64,000 nucleotides of DNA from Streptomyces flavofungini. Lineage in GTDB: Bacteria; Actinomycetota; Actinomycetes; Streptomycetales; Streptomycetaceae. Location of the stretch: the NCBI RefSeq assembly GCF_014650815.1, contig NZ_BMVR01000004.1, positions 1 through 64,000 on the forward strand. The letters are read 5' to 3'. Below the pieces are notes generated by a model. That model worked only from the letters and a program-made list of their open reading frames with translations, did no database searches and had not been told where the DNA came from. Positions 9,150-17,158 of the stretch are shown piece after piece. A program made the position numbers and the translations under genes. Position 1 is the first letter of the stretch. Each line of letters starts with the position of its first letter.

Positions 9150-9976
9150 GAGGTGATGCTCCGTTCGGGGATGAGGTGGACGGCGAGGACGACGGCCCCC
9201 GCGGTCAGGACGAGGACGGGCCCGGGCGGCCAGTCCAGCCAGAGGGCGATGAGGAAGCCCGTGACGTTGACGGCGAGGCCGATGGCCACGGCCCACAGCG
9301 CGATGGTGGTGAGGCGCTTGCCGAGGCGGCGCGCGGCGAGCGCGGGCAGCAGGGTGAGCGCGTCCACGAGCAGCGCCCCGGTCAGCTTGATCGCCCCGGC
9401 CACGGCGACGGCGACCAGGACGAGCAGGACGACGGTGAGCGGGCCGACGGGCACGCCGGAGCACTGGGCGAGTTCACGGTCGTACAGGAGCAGCGCGAGG
9501 TCGCGGCGGCGCCACCAGAACAGCGCAGGAACCACGACGGCGAGCACCCCGACCACGACGAGGTCCGCGCTGCCGACGGACAGGATCGACCCCCACAGCA
9601 GCGCGAACGCGCCGGCGGCGTTGACCCCGGAGACGGAGAGCACGAGCAGCGCCGCCGCGATGGCCATGCTCATCAGGAGCCCCATCGCCCCGGAGAGCCC
9701 GGCCGGTGTCCTGGCCAGCGGCGCCACCCCGGCGCCCGCGAGCGCGCACGCCACCAGGGCGCACAGCATCGGGTCGAGCCCGGTGAGCAGGCCGACGGCG
9801 ATGCCGAGCAGCGCCACGTGCATCATGGCGAACCGCACCGGCATGATGTCGAGCCCGACGATCACGACGCCGATGATCGGCAGGCCGACGGAGGCGAGCA
9901 GCAGCGCGAACCCGGCGCGCTGCACGGGCACGAGCTGGAGCATCAGGCCGACGTCGGCGGTGGCGAGAAGGGTCAT
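9092..9976 (-). CDS. metal ABC transporter permease
   Basis: 294 residues with about eight hydrophobic segments. Family ABC-3 (ZnuB/TroC): the stretches GVNAAGAFALLWGSIL, RRRDLALLLYDRELAQCSGV and GAIKLTGALLVDALTLLPALAAR are typical. It forms the membrane channel for the ATPase encoded upstream and the lipoprotein downstream. The ATG at 9976 is separated from the ATPase stop by 112 bases containing a dispersed intergenic repeat. The Ser/Pro-rich C-terminal tail is the part that overlaps the lipoprotein gene. Confidence 0.85.
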   Translation of the reverse strand: MTLLATADVGLMLQLVPVQRAGFALLLASVGLPIIGVVIVGLDIMPVRFAMMHVALLGIAVGLLTGLDPMLCALVACALAGAGVAPLARTPAGLSGAMGLLMSMAIAAALLVLSVSGVNAAGAFALLWGSILSVGSADLVVVGVLAVVVPALFWWRRRDLALLLYDRELAQCSGVPVGPLTVVLLVLVAVAVAGAIKLTGALLVDALTLLPALAARRLGKRLTTIALWAVAIGLAVNVTGFLIALWLDWPPGPVLVLTAGAVVLAVHLIPERSITSWRAPASASPTPPSPYSSH

Positions 9977-9999
9977 GGCTGTGCCTCCGGTGGCCTGCG

Positions 10000-10085
10000 G
10001 ATCCAGCTCCTCCGGCGATTGAGGAGCGAGGTCCGGGGCGGAGCCCCGGTTCGGGAAGGGACGGGCCCGGGGGCCTCCCCGCAGG
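10000..10085 (+). repeat. dispersed GC-rich intergenic repeat inside the metal ABC operon
   Basis: CTCCGGCGATTGAGGAGCGAG at the left end, then CCGGGGCGGAGCCCCGG, a hairpin-like core, then TTCGGGAAGGGACGGGCC. The same order of blocks recurs at 37335-37416 and 37483-37580, and the left block alone at 17797 and 34886. It separates the ATPase and permease genes of one operon. Confidence 0.75.
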
Positions 10086-10088
10086 GCC

Positions 10089-10727
10089 TCACCGCCCCAC
10101 CTCCCGCAGCCGCCCCGCAGCCATGTCCAGAACGCGATCGCAGCGCTCGGCGAGGGCCCGGTCATGGGTGACGACCACCAGCGTGACCGGCAGCACGGTG
10201 AGCGCCTCGGCGGCCTCCTCCTGCCCCGCGAAGTCCAGGGCGGCCGTGGGCTCGTCGGCGAGCAGCACCCCGGCCCCGGCGGCAACGCAGCCGATGGCGC
10301 GGGCCAGGTACATCCGCTGCAACTGGCCCCCGGACAGCGTGTCCAGGGGCTGCCGCCGCAGCATGCCCACACCCAGGTCGGCGGCCGCCTCCGCGGCCTC
10401 CTCGGGCGCGCCGCCGGAGTCCAGCAACTCGCCCGCGAGCAGCGGGAACCGGCCGGTCGCGGGCTTCTGCGGCACCCACGCGCAGGCCCGCCGCCGCCAC
10501 GCCCGGTCCGCCGCGGACGCGGTGCCGCGGCCGCCGACGAGAAGGGTGCCGGCCGTCTGCCGGTGCAGGCCGAGGACGGCCCGCAGCAGCGTGGACTTGC
10601 CGGAGCCGTTCGTCCCGGTGAGCGCCACGCGTTCGCCCGCGGCGACCTCCAGATGCACGTCGTCCACGGCGACGACGCGCCCATGCCTGCAGGTCACACC
10701 CCGCATACGTATGTCCAGACCACCCAT
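10089..10727 (-). CDS. metal ABC transporter ATP-binding protein
   Basis: 212 residues. Walker A GTNGSGKST (38-46), Q-loop VPQKPATGRFP (about 85-95), signature LSGGQLQR (131-138), Walker B VLLADEP (154-160) and H-loop VVVTHD. It powers uptake by the permease and lipoprotein encoded next on the same strand. First gene of the operon, ATG at 10727. I found no AT-rich Zur-like palindrome in front of it. Shorter than the usual 230-260 residues for ZnuC. Confidence 0.88.
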   Translation of the reverse strand: MGGLDIRMRGVTCRHGRVVAVDDVHLEVAAGERVALTGTNGSGKSTLLRAVLGLHRQTAGTLLVGGRGTASAADRAWRRRACAWVPQKPATGRFPLLAGELLDSGGAPEEAAEAAADLGVGMLRRQPLDTLSGGQLQRMYLARAIGCVAAGAGVLLADEPTAALDFAGQEEAAEALTVLPVTLVVVTHDRALAERCDRVLDMAAGRLREVGR

Positions 10728-10918
10728 CGGTCGCCCGTGCCCCTCTCCCGGCCCCGGTCCTGGGCCTGCCGCGGCCGCTCCCGGCCTCCGTCCTGGGCAG
10801 TAGTCGGACGGGCGGGGCGGGGAGTTCCCGCGGGCGGGCGGCGGATCCGCGACGGGCGCGGGGAGGGCGCGCCTGCCCGTCCCGGCTACCGGTCCCGCCT
10901 GCCGGGCGCAGCCATCGG

Positions 10919-11013
10919 CCTCACCTGCCTGGCCCGGCCGCCAGCCTCACCTGCCGGGCCCGGCACCAGCCTCAACTGTCAGGCCCGGCACCAGCTTCAA
11001 CTGCCGGGCCTGA
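10919..11013. repeat. 25-26-bp tandem repeat at the end of the PCu(A)C-like gene
   Basis: Three complete units (10919-10944, 10945-10969, 10970-10994) and a partial fourth share the pattern CCTCAMCTG-N3-GGCCCGGCACCAG. The partial unit contains the stop and last codons of the leftward gene, so the array covers the 3' untranslated region. The rest of 10740-10918 shows no gene. Confidence 0.75.
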
Positions 11014-11674
11014 CCACCACGGCCCGTACCGTCACCTCCCCGCCGTACCGGAACCGCAGCACGAAGGGCACCCGGTCGCCGAGCCGCAGCGCCTTCCTGG
11101 GCCGCAGCATCACGTCCAGCCCCTCGGGCGTCATCCGCACCACGGAACGCCCGGGCACGGCCGCCGAGTCCACCATCCGCATCGACTCCACGTTCCCCGG
11201 CCGCTCCACGGTCCGACTGAGCATGACGTCATCGGCCACGGGCGAACGGACGGACAGCAACACGTCGCCGGACTCCCCGGTGTTGGTGATCCGGAAGAAC
11301 GCCGCGGTCTCCGCTTTGCCGCCGTACGGCAGGAACACCCGTCCGTCGTCGACGCGCACGCGCGCGGGGCTTCCGGCGGCCCCCGTGGCGACCCAGGCGG
11401 AGAGGCCGCAGAGGGCGAGGGCGGCGGCGAGGAGGGGGACGAGGACGGTGGGGAGGGTGGCGCGTAGGCGGGTGTACGTCTTGTTGGTGGCGTTGGTGGC
11501 GTTGGTGGCGTTGGTGGCGTTGGTGGCGTTGGTGGCGTTGGTGGCGTTGGTGGCGTTGGTGGCGTTGGAGGCGCTGGAGGTGCCGGTGGCGGCAGGGGTG
11601 TTGTCGGCTTGCTGCTGGTCGCTCGGCCGGGCGGCCGGGCGGGTGGTCGGTCGGGTGGTCGGACGGTCCTTCAT
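10997..11674 (-). CDS. membrane-anchored PCu(A)C-like copper protein with Asn-Ala-Thr repeats
   Basis: 225 residues. N-terminal hydrophilic part with TRP repeats, then nine perfect Asn-Ala-Thr units (about 36-63), one membrane segment (about 72-95), then a domain resembling PCu(A)C/DUF461 periplasmic copper chaperones (FFRITNTGESGDVLLSV ... RMTPEGLDVMLRPRKALRLGDRVPFVLRF). The family normally binds Cu(I) with two His and two Met. Here the Met-rich positions remain (ESMRM, DVML) but both His positions are Ser and Asp. The start ATG overlaps the CopA stop in an ATGA, so it is translationally coupled. Role in copper handling outside the membrane is inferred from context. The N-X-T units would be glycosylation sequons if exported. 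Confidence 0.7.
   Translation of the reverse strand: MKDRPTTRPTTRPAARPSDQQQADNTPAATGTSSASNATNATNATNATNATNATNATNATNATNKTYTRLRATLPTVLVPLLAAALALCGLSAWVATGAAGSPARVRVDDGRVFLPYGGKAETAAFFRITNTGESGDVLLSVRSPVADDVMLSRTVERPGNVESMRMVDSAAVPGRSVVRMTPEGLDVMLRPRKALRLGDRVPFVLRFRYGGEVTVRAVVVRPGS
11483..11572 (-). repeat. 9-bp minisatellite coding Asn-Ala-Thr
   Basis: Nine perfect head-to-tail copies of GTTGGTGGC (plus-strand reading, 11483-11563) and one degenerate copy. Perfect short repeats of this kind are prone to slippage, and length changes here keep the reading frame. Confidence 0.95.
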
Positions 11675-14100
11675 CGGAGCCCCCTTCCACGCGCGGCCCG
11701 CGCTCGTCCGGCGCGCTCCCGCCCTGTCCGCTCCCGCCCTGTCCGTTCCCGCACCGGCCTCCGCTCCCGTCCCGCACCCTCCCGCCCCCGCGCCGCACTC
11801 CCCGGCACCGGCTCCCACGTACGCAGCCGCAGGCTGTTCCCGACCACGAGCAAGGAGCTCGCCGACATCGCGAGGGCGGCCGTCATCGGGCCGAGGCGGC
11901 CGACGGCGGCGAGGGGTACGGCGAGGGCGTTGTAGCCGAACGCCCAGACCAGGTTGGTGCGGATGGTGGCCAGGGTGCGACGGGCGAGGCGGACCGCGAC
12001 GGCCGCCGCGCCGATGTCACCGGCGGCCAGCGTCACGTCGGCCGCGCCGATCGCGGCGTCGCTGCCGCAGCCCATGGCGATGCCCAGGTCGGCGCGGGCG
12101 AGCGCCGCCGCGTCGTTCACGCCGTCGCCGAGGACCGCGACCCGGCGGCCCCGCGCCCGCAGCTGCCCGACCAACTCCGCCTTGTCCTCGGGGGCGCAGC
12201 GCGCGTGCACCTCGCTGATGCCCAGCTCGGCGGCCACGGCGTGCGCGGTCGCCGCCCGGTCCCCGGTGGCGAGGACGGGTTCCACACCGAGCCGCCGCAG
12301 CCGGTCCACGGCGCGGTAGCTCCCGGCCCGCAGCACGTCCCCCACGGCCACGACGGCCTCGACGACGCCGTCGACCCGCACCAGGACCACGGTCCGGGCG
12401 GCGGCCTCGGCGTCGGCGAGGGCACGGGCGAGGCTGTCGGGGAGGCCGTCCGGCCCGCCGACAGCCCCACCCCCCTCCCCACCCGGCGAGCAGACCTCCA
12501 CCAACCGCCCCTCCACCACACCCCGCACACCCCATCCGGGCCGCGCCCGGAACTCCGTGACCTCCGGCAACTCCCGCCCCGCCGGCTCCTGTCGGGCGTA
12601 CGACGTGATCGCGCGCCCCAGCGGATGCTCCGACCCCCGCTCCACCGCCCCCGCGAGCCGCAGCACCGCATCCCGGCCGAGCCCGTCCGGTGCGGCGGTG
12701 ACCTGGGTGACGGTCATATGGCCCGTGGTCAGCGTGCCGGTCTTGTCGAGGACGACGGTGTCGACGTGGCGCAGGGTCTCCAGGGCGCGTGGTCCGCTGA
12801 CGAGGACGCCGAGTTGGGCGCCGCGGCCGGTGGCGGCGAGCAGCGCGGTGGGCGTGGCGAGGCCGAGGGCGCAGGGGCAGGCGACGACGAGGACGGCCAC
12901 GGACGCGGTGATGGCGGCCTCTGGCTCGGCCCCGGCGCCGAGCCAGAAGCCGAGGACGGTCACGGCGAGCGTCAGGACGACGGGGACGAAGACGCCCGCC
13001 GCGGCGTCCGCGAGGCGCTGGGCGCGGGCCTTCCCGGCCTGGGCCTCCGTCACCATCCGGGTGATGCGGGCGAGTCGGGTGTCGGCGCCGACGGCGGTCG
13101 CCCGCACCACGAGCAGCCCGCTCTCGTTGACGGCGGCCCCGACGACGTCCTGGCCGGGCCCGACCTCCACCGGCTCGCTCTCGCCGGTGACCAGCGACAG
13201 GTCGAGCGCGGAGTGCCCGGACACCACCTCACCGTCGGTGGCGACCCGCTCCCCGGGTCGTACGACGAACTCCTGCCCCACCCGCAACTCACCGGCGGGC
13301 ACCCGCCGTTCACCGCCGTCCGCGTCCCGTACCGCGACGTCCTTGACGGCGAGAGAGGCCAGCGACCGCAGCGCCGCACCGGTGCTGTGCCGCGCCCGCG
13401 CCTCCAGGAAGCGCCCCGCGAGCACGGACAGCGGCACCCCCACCGCCGCCTCCAGATACACGTGCGCGCCCCCGCCCGCCGACGGCAGGACCTCGAACGG
13501 CATCCGCATCCCCGGCTCGCCCGCCCCGCCGAGGAACAGCGCGTACGCCGACCAGGAGAAGGACGCGGCGACGCCGAGCGACACCAGCGTGTCCATGGTC
13601 GCGGCGGCGTGCCGCAGTCCGCGTACCGCCCGCAGGTGGAACGGCCACGCGCCCCACACCGCGACCGGCGCCGTCAGCACGAAGCACAGCCACTGCCAGT
13701 TGCGGAACTGCCAGCCGGGCACCATCGACAGGACGAGCACGGGCAGCGAGAGCAGCGCGGTGACCAGCAGCCGCTGCCGCTCGGCCCGCCTCTCCTCTTC
13801 CCCTGCCGTCTCCGCCGGTTGCGCTTCCGAGGGCGTGGGCGGTGCGGGCGGCGGTGGCAACTCGGCGGTGTATCCGGCGCGTACGACCACGGCGATGAGC
13901 TCGTCCGGGTCCGTGTCCGCGGGGTGGCGCACCCGGGCCCGGCCGGTGGCGAGGTTGACCGTCGCGCTGACGCCCGCCAGCTTGCCGAGCTTCTTCTCGA
14001 CGCGGTTCACGCAGGCGGCACAGGTCATCCCGCCGACGACGAGGTCGGTGCTGGCCTCGGGGACGGCGGCTGCCTCGGCGGTCGTGGGGTCGGGTGTCAC
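11671..14100 (-). CDS. copA: copper-translocating P-type ATPase
   Basis: 809 residues from a GTG preceded by GGAGG. Heavy-metal-binding domain with GMTCAAC (24-30), a P1B membrane domain with the CPC motif ACPCALGLATPTALL (about 407), phosphorylation motif DKTGTLT (about 450), GSEHPLG for nucleotide binding, and GDGVNDAAAL (about 658). These define a Cu(I) or Ag(I) export pump. The C-terminal 35 residues are Arg/Gly/Glu-rich repeats (TGRERTGRERAG), unusual for the family. The start codon overlaps the upstream stop (GTGA) and the stop overlaps the downstream ATG (ATGA). Copper and silver cannot be told apart here. Confidence 0.92.
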   Translation of the reverse strand: MTPDPTTAEAAAVPEASTDLVVGGMTCAACVNRVEKKLGKLAGVSATVNLATGRARVRHPADTDPDELIAVVVRAGYTAELPPPPAPPTPSEAQPAETAGEEERRAERQRLLVTALLSLPVLVLSMVPGWQFRNWQWLCFVLTAPVAVWGAWPFHLRAVRGLRHAAATMDTLVSLGVAASFSWSAYALFLGGAGEPGMRMPFEVLPSAGGGAHVYLEAAVGVPLSVLAGRFLEARARHSTGAALRSLASLAVKDVAVRDADGGERRVPAGELRVGQEFVVRPGERVATDGEVVSGHSALDLSLVTGESEPVEVGPGQDVVGAAVNESGLLVVRATAVGADTRLARITRMVTEAQAGKARAQRLADAAAGVFVPVVLTLAVTVLGFWLGAGAEPEAAITASVAVLVVACPCALGLATPTALLAATGRGAQLGVLVSGPRALETLRHVDTVVLDKTGTLTTGHMTVTQVTAAPDGLGRDAVLRLAGAVERGSEHPLGRAITSYARQEPAGRELPEVTEFRARPGWGVRGVVEGRLVEVCSPGGEGGGAVGGPDGLPDSLARALADAEAAARTVVLVRVDGVVEAVVAVGDVLRAGSYRAVDRLRRLGVEPVLATGDRAATAHAVAAELGISEVHARCAPEDKAELVGQLRARGRRVAVLGDGVNDAAALARADLGIAMGCGSDAAIGAADVTLAAGDIGAAAVAVRLARRTLATIRTNLVWAFGYNALAVPLAAVGRLGPMTAALAMSASSLLVVGNSLRLRTWEPVPGSAARGREGAGRERRPVRERTGRERTGRERAGRARAARGRGLR

Positions 14101-14381
14101 TGGCCGTGGCCTCCGTGCCCGCCCCCGTGGCCCCCGCCCGACCCGCCGTCCCGGTCGCCGCCCGAGCCGTCCTCCGGCGTCGAGGACCGCATCCCCGGCG
14201 CCACGGGCCCCATGGACGAGCCGACTTGGTACGCGACGGCGAAGACGACGACGAGCAGGACCAGGAACCCGAGGAGCGCGGGCGGCGGCCGCCATCTCCC
14301 CGACGCTCCCGGCGTACGCGAACTGATGTACGTACGCGAATGCGGCGACGTACCCGAAAGGGACGAACGCTCGTCTGCCAT
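14097..14381 (-). CDS. small single-pass membrane protein with Gly-His tail
   Basis: 94 residues: a soluble N-terminus, one membrane helix (about 37-56, LLGFLVLLVVVFAVAYQVG) and a tail ending in GGGHGGGHGGHGQ. Its stop overlaps the CopA start, so it heads a three-gene copper operon. The His-rich tail probably faces outward and could bind copper (inference). I do not recognise a named family. The frame stays open upstream to 14588 but ATG 14381 fits the family-like N-terminus. Confidence 0.7.
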   Translation of the reverse strand: MADERSSLSGTSPHSRTYISSRTPGASGRWRPPPALLGFLVLLVVVFAVAYQVGSSMGPVAPGMRSSTPEDGSGGDRDGGSGGGHGGGHGGHGQ

Positions 14382-14576
14382 CGACGCTCCCGTGGCTGGT
14401 CCGGCGGCGCGGGCAGCGGACGCCCCGCACCGGCCAGGTGGTCGCGCGCCGCCGCCGTCGGGTTCCCGGCGGTGTGACGCGTGCCATGCGGACGTGTCGC
14501 AGTTGGGCCGAACGGGTGACTTGCGCAAGAATTGCCTGGTGCAGACGTTGAGGACGAGCCAGGACGGGGTTGCTCT

Positions 14577-14960
14577 GTGACCAGCCACGAAGCCACCGAC
14601 GAACAGTGGGAAGGGCTCGCCCAGGTCGTACCGCTGCGGGGCCGCAATGAATGGCCGTCATGGCCCGGGCACCGCGCGCTGCCTGACGCCGAGACAGAAG
14701 CGCGCCGCCGCTTCGTCGTGACACGTGTGAACATCTTCGCGGACGCCCGCGATGTCGCCGAGTACCTCATGTCGCGGACCCCGGTCCTGCTGGACCTGTC
14801 CGGGGCCGAGACGGAAGTGGCCAAGCGCGTGCTGGACTTCAGCAGCGGCGTGGTCTTCGGACTCGGCTGCGGGATGCACCGGGTGGAGAAGAACGTCTTC
14901 CTGCTGTCGCCGCCGGACACGGAGGTCCAGGGCCTGGTGGAGGCCGCGACCGGCATATAG
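14577..14960 (+). CDS. SepF-like protein
   Basis: 127 residues. The C-terminal 80 residues fit the SepF fold, the FtsZ-binding cell-division factor (VLLDLSGAETEVAKRVLDFSSGVVFGLGCGMHRVEKNVFLLSP). The N-terminus lacks the usual amphipathic membrane helix, which suggests a paralogue rather than the main SepF; Streptomyces are known to carry three. A GTG start is chosen because it begins the conserved N-terminus; the Shine-Dalgarno (AGGACGGGG) is weak. A TTG at 14532 would extend it by 15 residues. It is divergent from the copper operon and not beside ftsZ. Confidence 0.8.
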   Translation: MTSHEATDEQWEGLAQVVPLRGRNEWPSWPGHRALPDAETEARRRFVVTRVNIFADARDVAEYLMSRTPVLLDLSGAETEVAKRVLDFSSGVVFGLGCGMHRVEKNVFLLSPPDTEVQGLVEAATGI

Positions 14961-15081
14961 CCGGACCGGGCGCGCGGGCGGCGCTCCGGTGCTGCTCTAG
15001 CCCAACTCCCCGCTCCGTGCGGGACTTCGGCTCCCGGTCCCCCGATCGTGCGAAGGTCGGTTGGGCAAAACGGTTCGGCTT

Positions 15082-15100
15082 GTCCAGTGGACCGTAGCTT
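15082..15100 (+). promoter_or_regulatory. possible leaderless promoter and small palindrome
   Basis: GTCCAGTGGAC (15082-15092) is a perfect 11-base palindrome. TAGCTT (15095-15100) fits a TAnnnT -10 box and lies six bases before the ATG of the next gene, which has no Shine-Dalgarno. Together this suggests a leaderless transcript. Confidence 0.35.
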
Positions 15101-15106
15101 CCGTTC

Positions 15107-16411
15107 ATGACTGTGCACTCCCGCCGGGCGCTCGCGCAGGATCCGTCGGCCCGGGCCAAGCCACGCGTCACCGAACTGCGGCTCTCCGCCTTCGCGGGGC
15201 ACCGCGGCGCCGCGTTCCCGCTCGGCCCGCTCACGCTGTTCGCGGGCCCGAGCGGCAGCGGCAAGTCGAGCGCGCTGCGGGCGTACGAGGCCCTCGCCCT
15301 GCTCGGCGCGGGAGTCGAGCTGGTCGATGTCTTCCCCGAGCCCACCCGCTGCGTGCCCGAGCGCGCCCGCGCCGACGGCCAGGCCCGCCGCGGCTTCCGC
15401 ATCGGCTGTACGGTCGACGGCCCCGCCGGACCCGTCCGGCTCGACGTCGCCGTGCAGGCCGAGCCGGAACTGCGCATCGCGGGCGAACGGCTGACGCGCG
15501 ACGGCCTCACCCTCCTGGAGACCGCGCTGCGCGACCCCGGCCGCCGCGCCGTCCAGGCCGCCTGGCACACCGCGGGCGCCGCGCCCGTCACCCGCGCGCC
15601 GCTGCCCGACGACCGCCTCGGCACGGCCCTCCTGCCGCTGCGTGTCGCGGGCAAGACCGACGGGCAGCGCCTGGTGCTCGCCGCCGCCGAACAAGTCGTC
15701 GTCGCGCTGCGCTCGGTGTTCACCTGCGACCCCCGGCCCGGCCGCATGCGGGCGCCCGTGCCGCCCGGACTCGTCGGCGCGGGCCGACTGCTCGGCGGCT
15801 GCGACAACCTCGCCGAGGTGCTGTGGCGCACCCGCTCCGAGTGCGGCAACCGGCACGCGCAGCTCGTGGCGGCACTGCGCTCCGGCTGTGCGGGGCCGGT
15901 CGCCGACGTCCTCGCCGAGGAGACCCGCGACGGCGCGCTGCGCGCGCTGCTCGACCGCGGCGACGGCGTCCGTACCTGCGTCGGGCGCCTCGGCGACGGC
16001 GAACTGCGCTACCTCGCCCTCGCCCTGGTACTGCTCACCGGCCCGCGCGTCCTGGAGGTCGACCCGGTGGCGGAGGTCCCGGAGGCGTACCAGAGCCTCA
16101 CCGTCCTCGCCGACGGCTTCGACCGCTGCCTCGACCAGCGCCAGAAGCGGGCCCTCGCGGACCTCGCGGCCCGCATGTGCGGACGCGGGCACCTGCGCCT
16201 GATCGGCGCCGTGGCCGACGCGACGTGGGCGGCGACGGCGACGGGGGTGACGGTGGTGGACCTGGGGCGGAGCGGGGCGGGAGCCGGTGGTGCCGAGGGT
16301 GGGGGCGGTGCCGGGTCCAGGGCACGGAGCGGGGCCGGGCGTGCCGGGACCGGGAGCACACCGGCCGCCCGTGCCGCGCGGGTGCCGAGATCGCGGAGGC
16401 CCGGGATGTAG
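15107..16411 (+). CDS. SMC/OLD-like ATP-binding protein
   Basis: 434 residues. Walker A GPSGSGKSS (about 47-55) after the RecF/SMC-type opening LRLSAFAGHRGAAFPLGPLTLFAG; a signature-like region LGDGELRYLALALVLL (about 302) and VLEVDPVAEVPE at the Walker B position. No coiled-coil arm is long enough for a true SMC, so it belongs with the small AAA_21-type ATPases. The C-terminal 60 residues are Gly/Ala/Arg-rich low complexity. It ends 12 bases before the MazG-like gene, so both are probably one transcript. Function unknown. Confidence 0.75.
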   Translation: MTVHSRRALAQDPSARAKPRVTELRLSAFAGHRGAAFPLGPLTLFAGPSGSGKSSALRAYEALALLGAGVELVDVFPEPTRCVPERARADGQARRGFRIGCTVDGPAGPVRLDVAVQAEPELRIAGERLTRDGLTLLETALRDPGRRAVQAAWHTAGAAPVTRAPLPDDRLGTALLPLRVAGKTDGQRLVLAAAEQVVVALRSVFTCDPRPGRMRAPVPPGLVGAGRLLGGCDNLAEVLWRTRSECGNRHAQLVAALRSGCAGPVADVLAEETRDGALRALLDRGDGVRTCVGRLGDGELRYLALALVLLTGPRVLEVDPVAEVPEAYQSLTVLADGFDRCLDQRQKRALADLAARMCGRGHLRLIGAVADATWAATATGVTVVDLGRSGAGAGGAEGGGGAGSRARSGAGRAGTGSTPAARAARVPRSRRPGM

Positions 16412-16423
16412 TTGACTTGAGCC

Positions 16424-16747
16424 GTGACAGACCAAGACGTAGCGGGACTGCAGCGCAGGCTGGCCGAGTTCGCGGCCGCGCGGCACTGGGAGCCCTACCA
16501 CACGCCCAAGAACCTGGCCGCCGCGCTCAGCGTGGAGGCCTCCGAACTCGTGGAGATCTTCCAGTGGCTGACGCCGGAGGAGTCGGCACGGGTGATGGCC
16601 GACCCGGACTCGGCGCACCGCGTCACGGACGAGGTGGCCGACGTCCTCGCCTATCTCCTCCAGTTCTGCGAAGTGCTCGGCATCGACCCGCTGCAGGCGC
16701 TGGCGGCGAAGATCGAGCGGAACGAGCACCGCTTCCCGGCGCCGTAG
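16424..16747 (+). CDS. MazG-like nucleotide pyrophosphohydrolase
   Basis: 107 residues, GTG start. All-alpha MazG/RS21-C6-type NTP pyrophosphohydrolase that removes pyrophosphate from (d)NTPs. The metal-binding motif is split as SVEASELVEIFQW (Glu at about 38 and 41) and DEVADVLAYLL (about 69-79), as in the short integron-type MazG proteins. It lies 12 bases after the SMC-like ATPase gene. House-cleaning of abnormal nucleotides is the known role of the family; a specific link to the ATPase is inference. Confidence 0.85.
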   Translation: MTDQDVAGLQRRLAEFAAARHWEPYHTPKNLAAALSVEASELVEIFQWLTPEESARVMADPDSAHRVTDEVADVLAYLLQFCEVLGIDPLQALAAKIERNEHRFPAP

Positions 16748-16835
16748 CGCCCGCGTAGGCCGGAGGCCCGGGTCCGCACCCTGGGGCGGCTCCGCGTGAT
16801 CCGGTGCGGCACGGGGCGCGGCGCATGGGTCCCGG

Positions 16836-16940
16836 GACGCGCCGCGTCCGCCCCGGGGTGCGCTGCATCCGCCCCAGGACGCGCCGCGTCCGCCCCGGAG
16901 TGCGGCGCATCCGCCCCAGGGTGCGGACCATCCGTCTCGG
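16836..16940. repeat. 21-bp tandem repeat with 42-bp higher period
   Basis: Five 21-bp units: 1 and 3 are identical, while 2 and 4 resemble each other, so the array repeats as pairs. It lies in a 411-bp region without a convincing gene, between MazG and the DnaA boxes. A short open frame on each strand passes through it, but neither has a Shine-Dalgarno or a recognisable product. Confidence 0.85.
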
Positions 16941-17020
16941 AGTCCCCGGCCGTCACCGCCCGTTGGACATGCCGAAAGCCCCCCAAAGACACCTCATCGT
17001 CACTCTCCGGAGTGGATGCA

Positions 17021-17105
17021 TTGTCCACAGTCGATTTTTTGTCCACAGATTTCAGGCTTCCTCTGGCTTTTCGTCCTGAAGGCGCTCACTGTGGGTAGTG
17101 GATAA
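17021..17105. promoter_or_regulatory. DnaA box cluster
   Basis: Two perfect direct copies of TTGTCCACA (17021-17029 and 17039-17047), the DnaA box preferred in Streptomyces, lie 18 bases apart. AGTGGATAA (17097-17105) is a one-mismatch TTATCCACA box on the other strand. The flanking sequence is unusually AT-rich for this window. No dnaA or dnaN gene is near, so this is not the chromosomal origin. It lies upstream of the gene at 17159. Confidence 0.75.
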
Positions 17106-17158
17106 GGGAGTTCGGATGTACGTGCTGTGAGTGGGCGCGCGATGAATGGGGACGGCGC

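Noticed and set aside
10728..10918. Zur-box before the metal ABC operon
   Set aside because: No AT-rich TGAAAATCATTTTCA-like palindrome is visible; the region is uniformly GC-rich. The metal of the transporter therefore stays open.
11483..11572. Possible CRISPR or origin iterons from short perfect repeats
   Set aside because: Head-to-tail units without spacers, inside a reading frame and matching codon multiples; a coding minisatellite. The arrays at 16836, 17719, 10919 and 20745 also have no unique spacers.
14382..14576. CsoR or CueR operator for the copper operon
   Set aside because: I found only a 10-base palindrome CTTGCGCAAG (14520-14529), which does not resemble known copper-regulator sites and is nearer the sepF-like gene.
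16651..17046. 131-codon minus-strand frame with a repeated GADAARP-type heptapeptide
   Set aside because: It runs into the MazG gene, has no Shine-Dalgarno, and its repeats are just the 21-bp DNA array read in one frame. The DNA repeat explains it better.
17021..17105. Chromosomal or plasmid replication origin
   Set aside because: Only two to three DnaA boxes, and no dnaA, dnaN, parAB or rep gene nearby. Streptomyces oriC has many more boxes.
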